Source: an uncultured Mucilaginibacter sp.
Lineage (GTDB): Bacteria; Bacteroidota; Bacteroidia; Sphingobacteriales; Sphingobacteriaceae
Direction: 5' to 3'
Assembly: GCF_903913935.1 (NCBI RefSeq)
Contig: NZ_CAIWNH010000054.1
Location: forward strand, 1 to 39,822
Length of the DNA stretch: 39,822 nt
Of this stretch, positions 5,978 to 14,444 are shown piece by piece. The translations under genes and the position numbers were made by a program. The notes beneath the pieces were generated by a model. The model saw only the letters and a list, made by a program, of their open reading frames with translations. It was not told where the DNA came from and made no database searches. How positions within the stretch are numbered: the stretch's first letter is position 1; each line of letters opens with the position of its first letter.

Positions 5978-8071
5978 ATGCAAAGCTTCAGAACAGAACT
6001 GGAGAACCCGATAGTTGAACAGGACATTATCGACCTTGAAAAAAAGATCAGGGCTTTCCGCGAAGGAAAGATCCATGATGAAAAATTCAGGAGTCTGCGC
6101 CTGGCCAGGGGGGTTTACGGACAACGCCAGCCAGGTGTACAAATGGTGCGTATCAAACTTCCATTTGGTAAGGTAACCTTTAAGCAATTAATAAAAATTG
6201 CAGATATTGCCGACGAATATGGAAGCGGCAACCTGCACTTAACTACCCGCCAGGATATCCAGATCCATTATGTAAGCCTTGACCGGACCCCGCAATTATG
6301 GGCTGAATTGGAACAGGATGATATTACATTACGTGAAGCCTGCGGCAATACCGTAAGAAATGTTACCTCATCGCCCACTTCGGGCATCGATCCAAAAGAA
6401 CCATTTGATGTATCGCCTTATGCACAGGCAACATTTGAATATTTTTTGCGGAACCCGATTTGCCAGGAAATGGGCAGGAAGTTCAAAATCTCCTTTTCCT
6501 CAGCTGAGGATGATACCGCGTTTTCTTATATCCATGATATCGGTGTTATCCCAAAGATCAACGACAAAGGCGAACGAGGTTTTAAAGTAGGTTTGGCTGG
6601 TGGTCTGGGCGCTCAGCCGTTTATGGCCAGTATTGTTGAAGAATTTTTGCCTGAAGAACAGCTGATCCCTTACATTGAGGCTATTATTCGTGTATTTGAC
6701 CGCCATGGTGAACGGAACAACCGTAACAAAGCCCGATTGAAATACCTGGTTCAAAAAATTGGTTTAGCGGAAGTTTTGCAGTTGGCTGAAAATGAAAGGA
6801 AAGCGCTTAAGGTAAAAACATATCCAATCAACAGGGATACGGTGCCTGCCCCTGCCCTTCCGGCTGAAATACCATATCCTGAAGTTATTATAAACAACCC
6901 CTTACGTTATGAGCAGTGGCTTATCACCAATGTTTTTGAGCAGAAGCAAACCGGTTTTTACGGTGTTTATGTAAAAGTACCTGTCGGCGATATCCCAACA
7001 GCAACAGCCCGCAAACTGGTTGACGCAATAAAACCTTATGTTGCTGATGAGATCAGGATCACACAAACACAAGGTTTGTTGCTTAAATACGTTAAGAAGG
7101 AAGCCTTGCCTGCTTTATATAATGGTTTAACTGAATTGGATCTGTCAGCTCCTGGTTTTGACAGCCCTGCGGATGTAACCACCTGCCCTGGTACAGATAC
7201 CTGTAACCTGGGGATTTCCAACAGCATGACACTTTCCCGTGTGCTGGAAGATTTGATCTATAATGAATACGAAGAATTTATATATAACCGCGAAATTAAA
7301 ATAAAGATCAGCGGGTGCATGAACTCATGCGGGCAGCATGGTTTGGCGCATATCGGCTTCCACGGTAGCTCCTTAAAGTCGGGTACAAGGGTATTACCAT
7401 CGGTGCAGGTATTGCTTGGCGGAGGAACAGTTGGCGATGGCGTTGGCCGCGCTGCTGAAAAAGTAATAAAAGTTCCGGCAAAACGTGCAACACATGTATT
7501 AAGGGCTGTTTTGAACGACTATAAAAACAATTCATTAGCGGAAGAAACCTTCCATAATTACTATGATCGCCTGGGTAAAGATTACTTTTATCAGTTATTA
7601 AAACCCCTTGCTGATTTGACCACCCTTACGGATGACGAATTTATTGACTGGGGCCACCAGGAAACATTTGCTACCGCGATAGGCGTTGGCGAATGTGCCG
7701 GCGTGGTAATTGACCTGGTTGCGACTTTGCTTTACGAATCGGACGAAAAATTTGGCTGGGCAAATGAAGCCTTTGCAGGCGGAAGATGGTCAGATGCTAT
7801 TTATCATTCTTATAATACCTTCATCAGTTCGGCAAAAGCTTTGTTGCTGGATAAAAGCATCAACAGCAGTACCCAATCTGGTATCATCCGCGAATTTGAT
7901 AATCACTACGTAAGCACTGGTGAAATAATTTTACCAACCAGCTTTAACGACCTGGTATTACAGATCAATAAAAACGATCCATCTGAAAATTTCGCTGCAG
8001 CATATATTAAAGAAGCAGCTGAATTTTTAGAAACCGTTAAAGCAAAGAGAGAGGAATTGGTGCAATCATGA
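5978..8071 (+). CDS. siroheme sulfite (nitrite) reductase with C-terminal HEPN-like domain
   Basis: 697 aa. Two ferredoxin-like nitrite/sulfite reductase halves fill about residues 40-560. The 4Fe-4S and siroheme ligands are C403, C409, C447 and C451 (TCPGTDTCNLG and SGCMNSCGQHG). The enzyme reduces sulfite to sulfide with six electrons. Nitrite reduction cannot be excluded, but the flanking cobA, Met8 and cysH genes and the Cys leader argue for sulfite. About 130 residues follow the catalytic core (565-697), which typical enzymes lack. They are all-helical and include GGRWSDAIYHSYNTFISSAKALL, like a HEPN or helical-bundle domain. The ATG at 5978 follows the attenuator by 25 bases. The stop overlaps the cobA start (ATGA), so the two are translationally coupled. 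Confidence 0.9.
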   Translation: MQSFRTELENPIVEQDIIDLEKKIRAFREGKIHDEKFRSLRLARGVYGQRQPGVQMVRIKLPFGKVTFKQLIKIADIADEYGSGNLHLTTRQDIQIHYVSLDRTPQLWAELEQDDITLREACGNTVRNVTSSPTSGIDPKEPFDVSPYAQATFEYFLRNPICQEMGRKFKISFSSAEDDTAFSYIHDIGVIPKINDKGERGFKVGLAGGLGAQPFMASIVEEFLPEEQLIPYIEAIIRVFDRHGERNNRNKARLKYLVQKIGLAEVLQLAENERKALKVKTYPINRDTVPAPALPAEIPYPEVIINNPLRYEQWLITNVFEQKQTGFYGVYVKVPVGDIPTATARKLVDAIKPYVADEIRITQTQGLLLKYVKKEALPALYNGLTELDLSAPGFDSPADVTTCPGTDTCNLGISNSMTLSRVLEDLIYNEYEEFIYNREIKIKISGCMNSCGQHGLAHIGFHGSSLKSGTRVLPSVQVLLGGGTVGDGVGRAAEKVIKVPAKRATHVLRAVLNDYKNNSLAEETFHNYYDRLGKDYFYQLLKPLADLTTLTDDEFIDWGHQETFATAIGVGECAGVVIDLVATLLYESDEKFGWANEAFAGGRWSDAIYHSYNTFISSAKALLLDKSINSSTQSGIIREFDNHYVSTGEIILPTSFNDLVLQINKNDPSENFAAAYIKEAAEFLETVKAKREELVQS

Positions 8072-8856
8072 TCGTAACGACTGAAAAAAATATTAAAGAA
8101 CCACGTATAACCCTTTTAGGTGCCGGCCCGGGCGACCCGGACCTGATTACCTTAAAAGGGGTAAAAGCATTAAAAACGGCTGATGTTGTTTTATATGATG
8201 CACTGGTTAACGAAGAACTGCTGGAATTTGCCACTGAAAGCGCAGTGAAAGTTTATGTGGGCAAACGTTCCGGCGACCATACCCATTCGCAGGATTCGAT
8301 CAATAAACTGATGGTCGATTACGCCCTTAATTACGGCCACGTAGTTCGTTTAAAAGGCGGCGACCCCTTTGTTTTTGGCCGTGGATTTGAAGAATTGGAC
8401 TTTGCCGCTTCCTACAGCATTCCGACAGTAGTAATTCCGGGGATCTCCAGTTCTATTGGTGTGCCGGGAATGCAAAATATCCCGGTAACGCACCGCGGGT
8501 TGAGCGAAAGTTTTTGGGTGATAACTGGCACTACGTCCAGCGGCAAAATTTCCAATGATGTTTATGAAGCTGCCCGTACAAAGGCTACCATCGTTGTACT
8601 GATGGGTGTCCATAAACTGGCTGAAATTACCGAAATATTTAAAAAAGAAGGTAAAAATAAATTGCCGGTGGCCGTTATTCAAAGCGGTACTACCAATAAT
8701 GAAAAAGTAGCAGTGGGTATTGTGGATACGATTGTTGAAATTGTGGAAGAAAATAAGATCACCTCGCCGGCGCTTATCGTTTTTGGCGAAGTGGTTTCAT
8801 TACATCCGAAATTTCAACCCATTAAGGAATTTTATGACATCATTGCCGAAGAATAA
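8068..8856 (+). CDS. cobA: uroporphyrinogen-III C-methyltransferase (SUMT)
   Basis: 262 aa. It adds two SAM-derived methyl groups to uroporphyrinogen III, giving precorrin-2, the first step to siroheme. The tetrapyrrole methyltransferase signatures are present: LLGAGPGDPDLITLKG near residue 14, VRLKGGDPFVFGRG near 92, and GVPGMQNIPVTHRGLS near 131. The start overlaps the sulfite reductase stop by 4 bases, and the 3' end overlaps the next gene by 23 bases, indicating one operon. It is the stand-alone form and is not fused to the dehydrogenase/ferrochelatase as in CysG. The product feeds the siroheme centre of the reductase upstream. Confidence 0.95.
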   Translation: MIVTTEKNIKEPRITLLGAGPGDPDLITLKGVKALKTADVVLYDALVNEELLEFATESAVKVYVGKRSGDHTHSQDSINKLMVDYALNYGHVVRLKGGDPFVFGRGFEELDFAASYSIPTVVIPGISSSIGVPGMQNIPVTHRGLSESFWVITGTTSSGKISNDVYEAARTKATIVVLMGVHKLAEITEIFKKEGKNKLPVAVIQSGTTNNEKVAVGIVDTIVEIVEENKITSPALIVFGEVVSLHPKFQPIKEFYDIIAEE

Positions 8857-9493
8857 TCAATCAAAAACAGGCAAAACAGGCCAGCCGCAAGGCAACCAGT
8901 TATTCCCTGTTTTTTTAAAGCTTAACCAATTGCATACGGTGCTTATTGGTGCAGGTAATATCGGCCTCGAAAAGCTGGCCGCTATACTGCAAAACAGCCC
9001 GGAAGCAAAAGTTACGGTGATAGCTTTAACGATTATTCCTGAAGTATACGCATTGGCAGTTGAATTTGAAGCTGTGAGTATTGTACAAAAGTCATTTACG
9101 GATACCGACCTTGATGAGGCAGACATCGTGGTAGCAGCCACCAATAATCCTGAATTGAATGATTTTATCAGGCAATCGGCGCGCAGCCGCAGGTTGTTGG
9201 TAAATATTGCAGATAAACCCGACTTGTGCGATTTTTATTTAGGGTCGATAGTTCAAAAAGGCGATCTGAAGATTGCCATATCTACCAACGGCAAATCACC
9301 TACCATAGCCAAAAGGCTGAAAGAGGTATTAAAGGAAGCTTTGCCGGATGAACTGGACACCACGTTGCAGCAAATGAGCAGGTTAAGAGATACGCTGGGT
9401 GGTGATTTTGCGGGAAAAGTAAAAACACTTAACGAGATCACATCGGTATTGGTAAGTGATCGGGTAACAAAAGATGATAATAACAGTGATTGA
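8834..9493 (+). CDS. siroheme synthase, precorrin-2 dehydrogenase/ferrochelatase (Met8/CysG-N type)
   Basis: 219 aa from the ATG at 8834. A longer in-frame start at 8720 would add 38 basic residues that only reflect the overlapping cobA frame. The Rossmann NAD-binding motif is VLIGAGNIGLEKLAAIL (about residues 35-51), followed by VVAATNNPELNDFI, VNIADKPDLCDFYLGS and the helix ISTNGKSPTIAKRLKEVL that ends the catalytic region. The enzyme oxidises precorrin-2 to sirohydrochlorin with NAD+ and may insert Fe2+. It overlaps cobA by 23 bases and is clearly cotranscribed. The C-terminal methyltransferase part of CysG is absent, as expected, because cobA is separate. Confidence 0.92.
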   Translation: MTSLPKNNQSKTGKTGQPQGNQLFPVFLKLNQLHTVLIGAGNIGLEKLAAILQNSPEAKVTVIALTIIPEVYALAVEFEAVSIVQKSFTDTDLDEADIVVAATNNPELNDFIRQSARSRRLLVNIADKPDLCDFYLGSIVQKGDLKIAISTNGKSPTIAKRLKEVLKEALPDELDTTLQQMSRLRDTLGGDFAGKVKTLNEITSVLVSDRVTKDDNNSD

Positions 9494-9543
9494 TCCGTTA
9501 AAAGAATGATCACACCTTTTTAATAAGATATTAGTTTTTAAAG

Positions 9544-10278
9544 ATGATTGATATAGCAGAAGAACTGAAACAACAAACTGAAGGGTTAGGGCCAGTTGAA
9601 ACTTTGGCTTACCTTGCGGATGCATTCCAGGGTAAAATCATATTTTCCACCAGCTTTGGTTGGGAAGACCAGGTTGTTACCCATATGATATTTGACAATA
9701 ACCTGCCTATAAAAGTTTTTACCCTCGAAACCGGCAGGCTGTTCCCTGAAACATATTATGTTTGGAACCGTACCATGGAAATTTTTGGACATCCCATACA
9801 CGCCTACTACCCCAGGCAGGATCTGCTCGAACAAATGGTTACCAAAAAAGGCCCGAATAGCTTCTATGAATCCGTAGAAAACCGCAAGGAATGCTGCAAT
9901 ATCAGGAAGGTGGAGCCGTTAAAGCGCGCGCTTTCAGGTAATGATATCTGGATCACCGGGATCCGCGCCGAGCAATCACCTGTACGGGGTTCATTGGAAG
10001 ATATTGAATGGGACGACCAGAACAAGCTGGTAAAGTTCCATCCTATTTACCATTGGTCAATTGACGAAGTAAAAGACTATATAAGATTATATAATATCCC
10101 TTATAACACATTGCACGATAGAGGTTTCCCAAGCATCGGCTGTGCCCCATGTACCCGCGCTGTACAACCCGGCGAAGATTTCCGTGCCGGAAGATGGTGG
10201 TGGGAAGACCAGTCAAAAAAAGAATGCGGCTTGCATGATACGTCGGCCGTTGCGCATGAGGAAGTGTTTAGAGCATAG
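9544..10278 (+). CDS. cysH: phosphoadenylyl-/adenylyl-sulfate reductase
   Basis: 244 aa. It reduces APS or PAPS to sulfite with thioredoxin or a similar donor. The N-terminal nucleotide loop (FSTSFGWEDQVVTHM) is followed by the Fe-S signature C117-C118 (CCNIRKVEPLKRAL) and C200/C203 (GCAPCTR). The catalytic Cys is C228 in KKECGLH. The CC...CxxC pattern marks the 4Fe-4S type, which usually prefers APS, so APS reductase is the more likely activity. It follows the Met8 gene by 50 bases in the same direction and ends the operon before a strong hairpin. cysD and cysN (ATP sulfurylase) and a sulfate transporter do not follow here. Confidence 0.95.
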   Translation: MIDIAEELKQQTEGLGPVETLAYLADAFQGKIIFSTSFGWEDQVVTHMIFDNNLPIKVFTLETGRLFPETYYVWNRTMEIFGHPIHAYYPRQDLLEQMVTKKGPNSFYESVENRKECCNIRKVEPLKRALSGNDIWITGIRAEQSPVRGSLEDIEWDDQNKLVKFHPIYHWSIDEVKDYIRLYNIPYNTLHDRGFPSIGCAPCTRAVQPGEDFRAGRWWWEDQSKKECGLHDTSAVAHEEVFRA

Positions 10279-10295
10279 CATTTGTCCGAATGAAA

Positions 10296-10326
10296 GACTT
10301 ACGAAGTTTAAGAAACTTCGTAAGTC
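10296..10326. terminator. bidirectional hairpin between cysH and rlmB
   Basis: A perfect 14-base-pair stem, GACTTACGAAGTTT (10296-10309) and AAACTTCGTAAGTC (10313-10326), with a 3-base loop, followed by a T-rich stretch. It lies between convergent genes and probably stops both transcripts. The following words CGACTTTTCGGACTTTTCGG belong to the AGTCCGGAAAGTC spacer family. Confidence 0.7.
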
Positions 10327-10346
10327 TCACTTGCTTTTTTTCTTTC

Positions 10347-11141
10347 TTACTTTACCGACTTTTCGGACTTTTCGGACTCCACAATCAACCTTTGTCTTAT
10401 CGCTTCATAAACAATAATCCCCGTCGCAACCGAAACATTCAGCGATTCAATTTCGCCATACATGGGTATTTTGGCCAAATGGTCTGATAGTCGAATGATC
10501 TCATTTCTTACACCGTCTTCTTCTGATCCCATGATGATCGCAGTGGGTGCCGTATAATCAGGTGTATAAATATCCTCTTTCGTTTTTTCGGTACAGCAAA
10601 CCAATTGCAAGCCTGATTCCTGCAAAAATTTTACTGTTTGTACCAGGTTATCATGCCGACAAACCGGGATCTTATACAATGCACCGGCGGAGGTTTTAAT
10701 GGCATCCGGGTTGATCTGTGCCGAGCCTTTGGATGGGATAACGATAGCGTGTACTCCCGCGCATTCGGCCGTGCGGGCGATGGCTCCCATATTGCGCACA
10801 TCTGTAATGGAATCTAAAACCAGGATCAAAGGCACCTGGCCGTTTTCAAATATTTGAGGAATGATGTTTTCGATTTTCTCATAAACTATCGGCGAAATAA
10901 AAGCCACCGCGCCCTGGTGGTTTTTCTGCGTAAGCCGGTTAAGCTTCTCAACGGGCACCTGCTGAGCGGTGATGCCGTATTGGTGCAATAGCTCCTTCAA
11001 TTCATGGATCAATTCGCCCCCGGCCCCTCTTTGCAGGTATAAGGCCTCAATTTCTTTCCCCGACCGGATGGCTTCAATAACCGCACGGATCCCAAATACT
11101 AGCTGATTATTTTCGCGAACCGGCCTGGAATTGTAATTCAT
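10347..11141 (-). CDS. rlmB: 23S rRNA (guanosine-2'-O-)-methyltransferase RlmB (TrmH/SpoU family)
   Basis: 264 aa from the ATG at 11141. The N-terminal RNA-binding substrate domain (VFGIRAVIEAIRSGKEIEALYLQRG) is followed by a linker and a SPOUT methyltransferase domain with the knot motifs DVRNMGAIARTAECAGVHAIV, IIMGSEEDGV and IESLNVSVATGIIVYEAIRQR. RlmB methylates G2251 in the peptidyl-transferase loop of 23S rRNA. A longer frame from 11174 adds 11 residues, but a TAnnTTTG promoter element (11169-11162) lies inside that extension, so the shorter start is preferred. The protein ends in a Ser/Glu/Lys-rich tail. Orientation is opposite to both cysH and dnaB, so it is its own unit. A related TrmH-like function is possible, but RlmB is the best fit. 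Confidence 0.88.
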   Translation of the reverse strand: MNYNSRPVRENNQLVFGIRAVIEAIRSGKEIEALYLQRGAGGELIHELKELLHQYGITAQQVPVEKLNRLTQKNHQGAVAFISPIVYEKIENIIPQIFENGQVPLILVLDSITDVRNMGAIARTAECAGVHAIVIPSKGSAQINPDAIKTSAGALYKIPVCRHDNLVQTVKFLQESGLQLVCCTEKTKEDIYTPDYTAPTAIIMGSEEDGVRNEIIRLSDHLAKIPMYGEIESLNVSVATGIIVYEAIRQRLIVESEKSEKSVK

Positions 11142-11161
11142 TTTACTATCTTTTAAAAAGC

Positions 11162-11169
11162 CAAAAGTA
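11162..11169 (-). promoter_or_regulatory. candidate -7 element TACTTTTG of rlmB
   Basis: An exact TAnnTTTG on the minus strand, 20 bases before the preferred rlmB ATG. No matching -33 TTG is seen at normal distance. Confidence 0.35.
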
Positions 11170-11425
11170 GCCATATTAATTGGTTTAGCACTTATTGAAC
11201 CGGAGCAAAGATTCGGTCTGCGTCAATTAATTAACATTTGCAAACTTTATCCACATATAGGTAAATAGCTGGTTTATAATTGTTAAATTTGGATATTAAC
11301 ATCTTACCAACATCTGATGTTAATAAAGTATTTTTCTCAACAATTTTTGTTGATTTCGGATAGTCAAACTTTGGGGTTATCCACCGTGAAAAAACCGCAT
11401 TAAAATCAAGCTTAAAAACAATAAA

Positions 11426-11454
11426 TTGAACCGTTCTTTTTTTGTATATTTTTG
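11426..11454 (+). promoter_or_regulatory. dnaB promoter, TTG-N18-TATTTTTG
   Basis: A -33 TTG (11426-11428) and a perfect -7 TAnnTTTG (11447-11454) are separated by 18 bases, the spacing of Bacteroidota housekeeping promoters. The element ends five bases before the dnaB ATG, so transcription would start at or next to the start codon. Confidence 0.6.
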
Positions 11455-11459
11455 TTGCG

Positions 11460-13022
11460 ATGATTATTGAAAACGAAAACCAATATAATAAGCCTAACGC
11501 CACCGACCGTAAAAGCAGGATCACTAACCCCACACCTTACAGTGGTTTGGGCAAACTTCCTCCCCAGGCAATTGACCTTGAAGAGGCCGTTTTAGGTGCT
11601 TTAATGCTCGAGAAAGATGCTCTTTCTTCCGTAATTGATATTTTAAAACCTGATGTATTTTATAAAGATAACCATCAGAAGATTTTCCAGGCTATCCGGA
11701 CGTTGTTCGAGAAATCATCCCCTGTAGATATCCTTACCGTTACCTCACAATTACGCTCACAGGGCGAGTTGGAGATGATCGGCGGTGCCTATTATATTAC
11801 CGAACTAACCAACCGCGTGGCATCGGCTGCCAATATCGAGTTTCACTCGCGCATCATTATCCAGAAGTTCATCCAGCGTGAACTGATCAGGATCTCGACA
11901 GAGGTGATCCAGAGCGCTTATGAAGACACTACGGATGTGCTTGACTTGTTGGATAAGGCCGAAAAAAACCTCTTCGAGATCGCCCAGAATAACCTGAGGC
12001 GCGATTCGCGTAAGATGGACGACCTGATGCACGAAGCATTAAAAGAAATAGAAGCGCTGAAAGATAAAAAAGACGGTTTAACAGGTGTGGCCTCCGGCTT
12101 TACCGACCTTGACCGCATGACCTCCGGCTGGCAAAAATCCGACCTGGTAATTATCGCGGCCCGCCCGGCGATGGGTAAAACAGCCTTCGTTTTAAGCTGC
12201 GCCCGTAACGCTGCGGTTGATTTTAATAAACCTGTAGTGGTGTTCTCTCTCGAAATGTCCTCTGTTCAGTTGGTTAACCGTTTAATTTCCGGTGAAACCA
12301 TGATAGAACAGGAAAAGATCCGTAAAGGTAACCTGGAAGAATGGGAATGGGCGCAGATCCACTCCAAGATCGGCAGGCTGGAACAGGCACCTCTAATCAT
12401 TGACGACACCCCCGCGCTGAATATTTTTGAATTCAGGGCAAAATGCCGCCGCTTAAAATCGCAGCATGATATCCAGCTAATCGTAATTGACTACCTGCAG
12501 CTGATGCATGGCAAAGGTGCCGACGGTAAAGGCGGTGGTAACCGCGAGCAGGAAATTGGCAGTATCTCACGGGCGTTAAAATCCGTGGCGAAAGAGTTAA
12601 ATGTTCCGGTAATTGCCCTCTCGCAGTTAAGCCGTGCGGTTGAAAGCCGCCCCGGTGGCTCCAAGAGGCCGATGCTATCAGACTTGCGTGAATCCGGTTC
12701 TATCGAGCAGGATGCGGATATGGTATTGTTTCTTTACCGTCCTGAATATTATGGCCTGGAGGTTGATGAGGACAATATGCCTACCGCTGGTGTAGGTGAA
12801 GTGATCATTGCCAAACACCGTAACGGCGAAACTGGCCGCGTACGCCTGAAATTTGTGGGTAAATACGTTAAATTTACTGACCTTGATACAGGTATGGACG
12901 GGTCGTTTACGCCAACAAATGCGTTCTCCGGCCTCGCCCCTTCGCAGGATTTTGAGAAACCGAACAACTTTATTATCCGCCCTTCGCGGATGGATGATAT
13001 AGACGACGAGCAGCCGTTTTAA
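11460..13022 (+). CDS. dnaB: replicative DNA helicase DnaB
   Basis: 520 aa from the ATG at 11460. A TTG at 11442 is in frame but lies within the promoter. The N-terminal helical DnaB domain (PPQAIDLEEAVLGALMLEKDAL) recruits primase. The C-terminal RecA-like ATPase carries Walker A (ARPAMGKTAF, K240), Walker B (LIVIDYLQLM), an arginine-finger region (SDLRESGSIEQDADMVLFLYR) and the Lys-Arg-rich end AKHRNGETGRVRLKFVGKY. DnaB is the hexameric helicase that unwinds DNA ahead of the replication fork. The C-terminal tail (RPSRMDDIDDEQPF) is acidic, as often seen. It is a single gene with its own promoter; the region after it starts an accessory stretch. Confidence 0.97.
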   Translation: MIIENENQYNKPNATDRKSRITNPTPYSGLGKLPPQAIDLEEAVLGALMLEKDALSSVIDILKPDVFYKDNHQKIFQAIRTLFEKSSPVDILTVTSQLRSQGELEMIGGAYYITELTNRVASAANIEFHSRIIIQKFIQRELIRISTEVIQSAYEDTTDVLDLLDKAEKNLFEIAQNNLRRDSRKMDDLMHEALKEIEALKDKKDGLTGVASGFTDLDRMTSGWQKSDLVIIAARPAMGKTAFVLSCARNAAVDFNKPVVVFSLEMSSVQLVNRLISGETMIEQEKIRKGNLEEWEWAQIHSKIGRLEQAPLIIDDTPALNIFEFRAKCRRLKSQHDIQLIVIDYLQLMHGKGADGKGGGNREQEIGSISRALKSVAKELNVPVIALSQLSRAVESRPGGSKRPMLSDLRESGSIEQDADMVLFLYRPEYYGLEVDEDNMPTAGVGEVIIAKHRNGETGRVRLKFVGKYVKFTDLDTGMDGSFTPTNAFSGLAPSQDFEKPNNFIIRPSRMDDIDDEQPF

Positions 13023-13063
13023 GCGTTCTTGGCGCTAAAGGGGGATGCTTTTGAAAAGGGTTT

Positions 13064-13146
13064 AATATCGAATATTGAATAACCAATGTTGAATGATGAA
13101 GTAAAGTTTGGCGTTCGGCATTCAAGATTCATTATTCGATATAAAA
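13064..13146. repeat. inverted word-repeat spacer (ATATCGAATATTGAAT type)
   Basis: AATATCGAATATTGAAT and AATGTTGAATGATGAA on the left face TCAAGATTCATTATTCGATAT on the right (about 13064-13096 and 13120-13142). This gives an imperfect hairpin after dnaB that could end its transcript. Confidence 0.5.
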
Positions 13147-13301
13147 AATTTTTACCGAGGAAACTGCTTCAGCTGAATAAGAATTTACTTAAAAGAGATT
13201 GCTCGTAGCTATTATCCTTTATACTATATTTTTTCATTTGTTTTTCCTCTTAATAAACAATCTGCCAATCAGTACGTTGGCATTAAAACAAATCAGACCT
13301 C

Positions 13302-14087
13302 ATGATCTTCTTAAGCCTTCATACCCGCGACAAAGCGGTAATTGAACCCATTGCCATTAAACTTTCTGCGGTTTATGGAAACGAAAAAGTATTTTATGAT
13401 GGCTGGACTGGGCAGCCTTGCGAAGGATTAACCGGAAAAAACGTACAGGTATTAGCAAAATGCGAATACTTCTTTTTTTTCGTATCAAAAAACAGCCTGG
13501 ATAGCGATCTGGTCAAACTGGAATGGCAAAATGCAATTTACAAAGCAACCGGTAATCACGCCCAACTCATCCCGGTAAAGCTGGACGACTGTTTTATGCC
13601 CCCTATCCTGTTGCAGACTTTATATATCGACCTATTTGGTACGGGCGCGGATTATGCCTTAAGGCAAATGATCGATGTGATCAATAAGAAAAACACGTTG
13701 CAATTGGTTGAAAAGACCTACGAGAATGTGCGCGGGTATAAAATCATGTCGAAATCGGTAAACAATGAGTTATTCCTGGAAGTTAGGGCCGAAACTTATG
13801 TGGAGCCGATTTCGAAATATATTGTGTTATTGAACCATGATGAGCACGAAATTGAAGGAAAATGTATTAATAATGTATTGATTCAGCAGGTGTTTGTGAA
13901 GGATGTTGAGGTAGGCGAAAATTATAAAAGCAACGGCATCTTTTTCGACCTGGTGAGGCCCATAGCCCCCGGTTTCCCTATAAAATTCCTGATAAAAAGT
14001 AAAAACGGGCACCCGATCCGGTTCAACGGGATCATGCGTGAGATTAGCGAAAATAAGATCAGGCATATCCCGATTACGGATGAATAG
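13302..14087 (+). CDS. TIR domain protein with C-terminal beta-rich domain
   Basis: 261 aa. Residues 1 to about 130 form a TIR domain: first strand IFLSLHTRDK, second strand VFYDGWTGQPCEG, then CEYFFFFVSKNSLDSDLVKLEWQNAI, with E74 in the position of the catalytic glutamate of NAD+-cleaving TIRs, and LIPVKLDD. The remaining 130 residues are predicted as beta strands without a family I recognise; this part could sense a trigger. Bacterial TIR proteins of this kind consume NAD+ or make cyclic ADP-ribose signals in anti-phage defence. No partner such as SIR2, ThsA, Argonaute or SAVED lies next to it. The NADAR gene downstream acts on the same kind of nucleotide. NADase activity is inferred. Confidence 0.75.
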   Translation: MIFLSLHTRDKAVIEPIAIKLSAVYGNEKVFYDGWTGQPCEGLTGKNVQVLAKCEYFFFFVSKNSLDSDLVKLEWQNAIYKATGNHAQLIPVKLDDCFMPPILLQTLYIDLFGTGADYALRQMIDVINKKNTLQLVEKTYENVRGYKIMSKSVNNELFLEVRAETYVEPISKYIVLLNHDEHEIEGKCINNVLIQQVFVKDVEVGENYKSNGIFFDLVRPIAPGFPIKFLIKSKNGHPIRFNGIMREISENKIRHIPITDE

Positions 14088-14269
14088 GAATATATTCATA
14101 CAGCAATTGAATTTCTCTTTTCCAGGCGTCAGTAAAGCTAAACCAGAGGGGCATTCAGCGCATTATAAGGCGTGCTTAGATTTTCGACAAACAGGAAATG
14201 ATCGCCGTAAACGGGCGGCAATATCCCCTTGTCAAAATTAAACGACGGTGGCAGCGGGCGAACAAGCAT
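14074..14269 (-). pseudogene. frameshifted small gene fragment
   Basis: Read leftward from an ATG at 14269, a protein-like frame of 43 codons (core LPPSFNFDKGILPPVYGDHF) stops at 14138. Immediately after a run of four G on the plus strand (14148-14151), removing one base lets the frame continue as LWFSFTDAWKREIQLLYEYI to a stop at 14074, just inside the TIR gene's end. The joined product would be about 65 aa. The simplest reading is a short gene broken by a one-base insertion in a homopolymer. A sequencing error is possible. The family is not recognised. Confidence 0.35.
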
Positions 14270-14391
14270 GCTGAATAGGTTTATGGGCTAAGATAAGGTT
14301 TTTGGGTGATTTGGACGTTTTTTTGCGTGATGTTAACCCAATATGGGAATAATGTTTAAGCAATGCCATCAATTAGACACTGTCAAGATAT

Positions 14392-14423
14392 TTTGAATGT
14401 CACCAGGAAAATAATTAGGTTTG
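14392..14423 (+). promoter_or_regulatory. NADAR gene promoter, TTTG-N20-TAGGTTTG
   Basis: A -33 TTTG (14392-14395) and a perfect -7 TAGGTTTG (14416-14423) are 20 bases apart. The in-frame TTG at 14421 is part of the -7 element, so the ATG at 14445 must be the real start. The NADAR gene therefore has its own promoter. Confidence 0.6.
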
Positions 14424-14444
14424 AAAAACATCAAGCCAACGCTA

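Noticed and set aside
8720-8833. N-terminal extension of the siroheme synthase
   Set aside because: It lies inside cobA and is basic and unstructured; the ATG at 8834 gives the normal length.
14038-14241. 67-codon rightward frame after the TIR gene
   Set aside because: It overlaps the TIR end in another frame, and the minus-strand frame in the same place is more protein-like.
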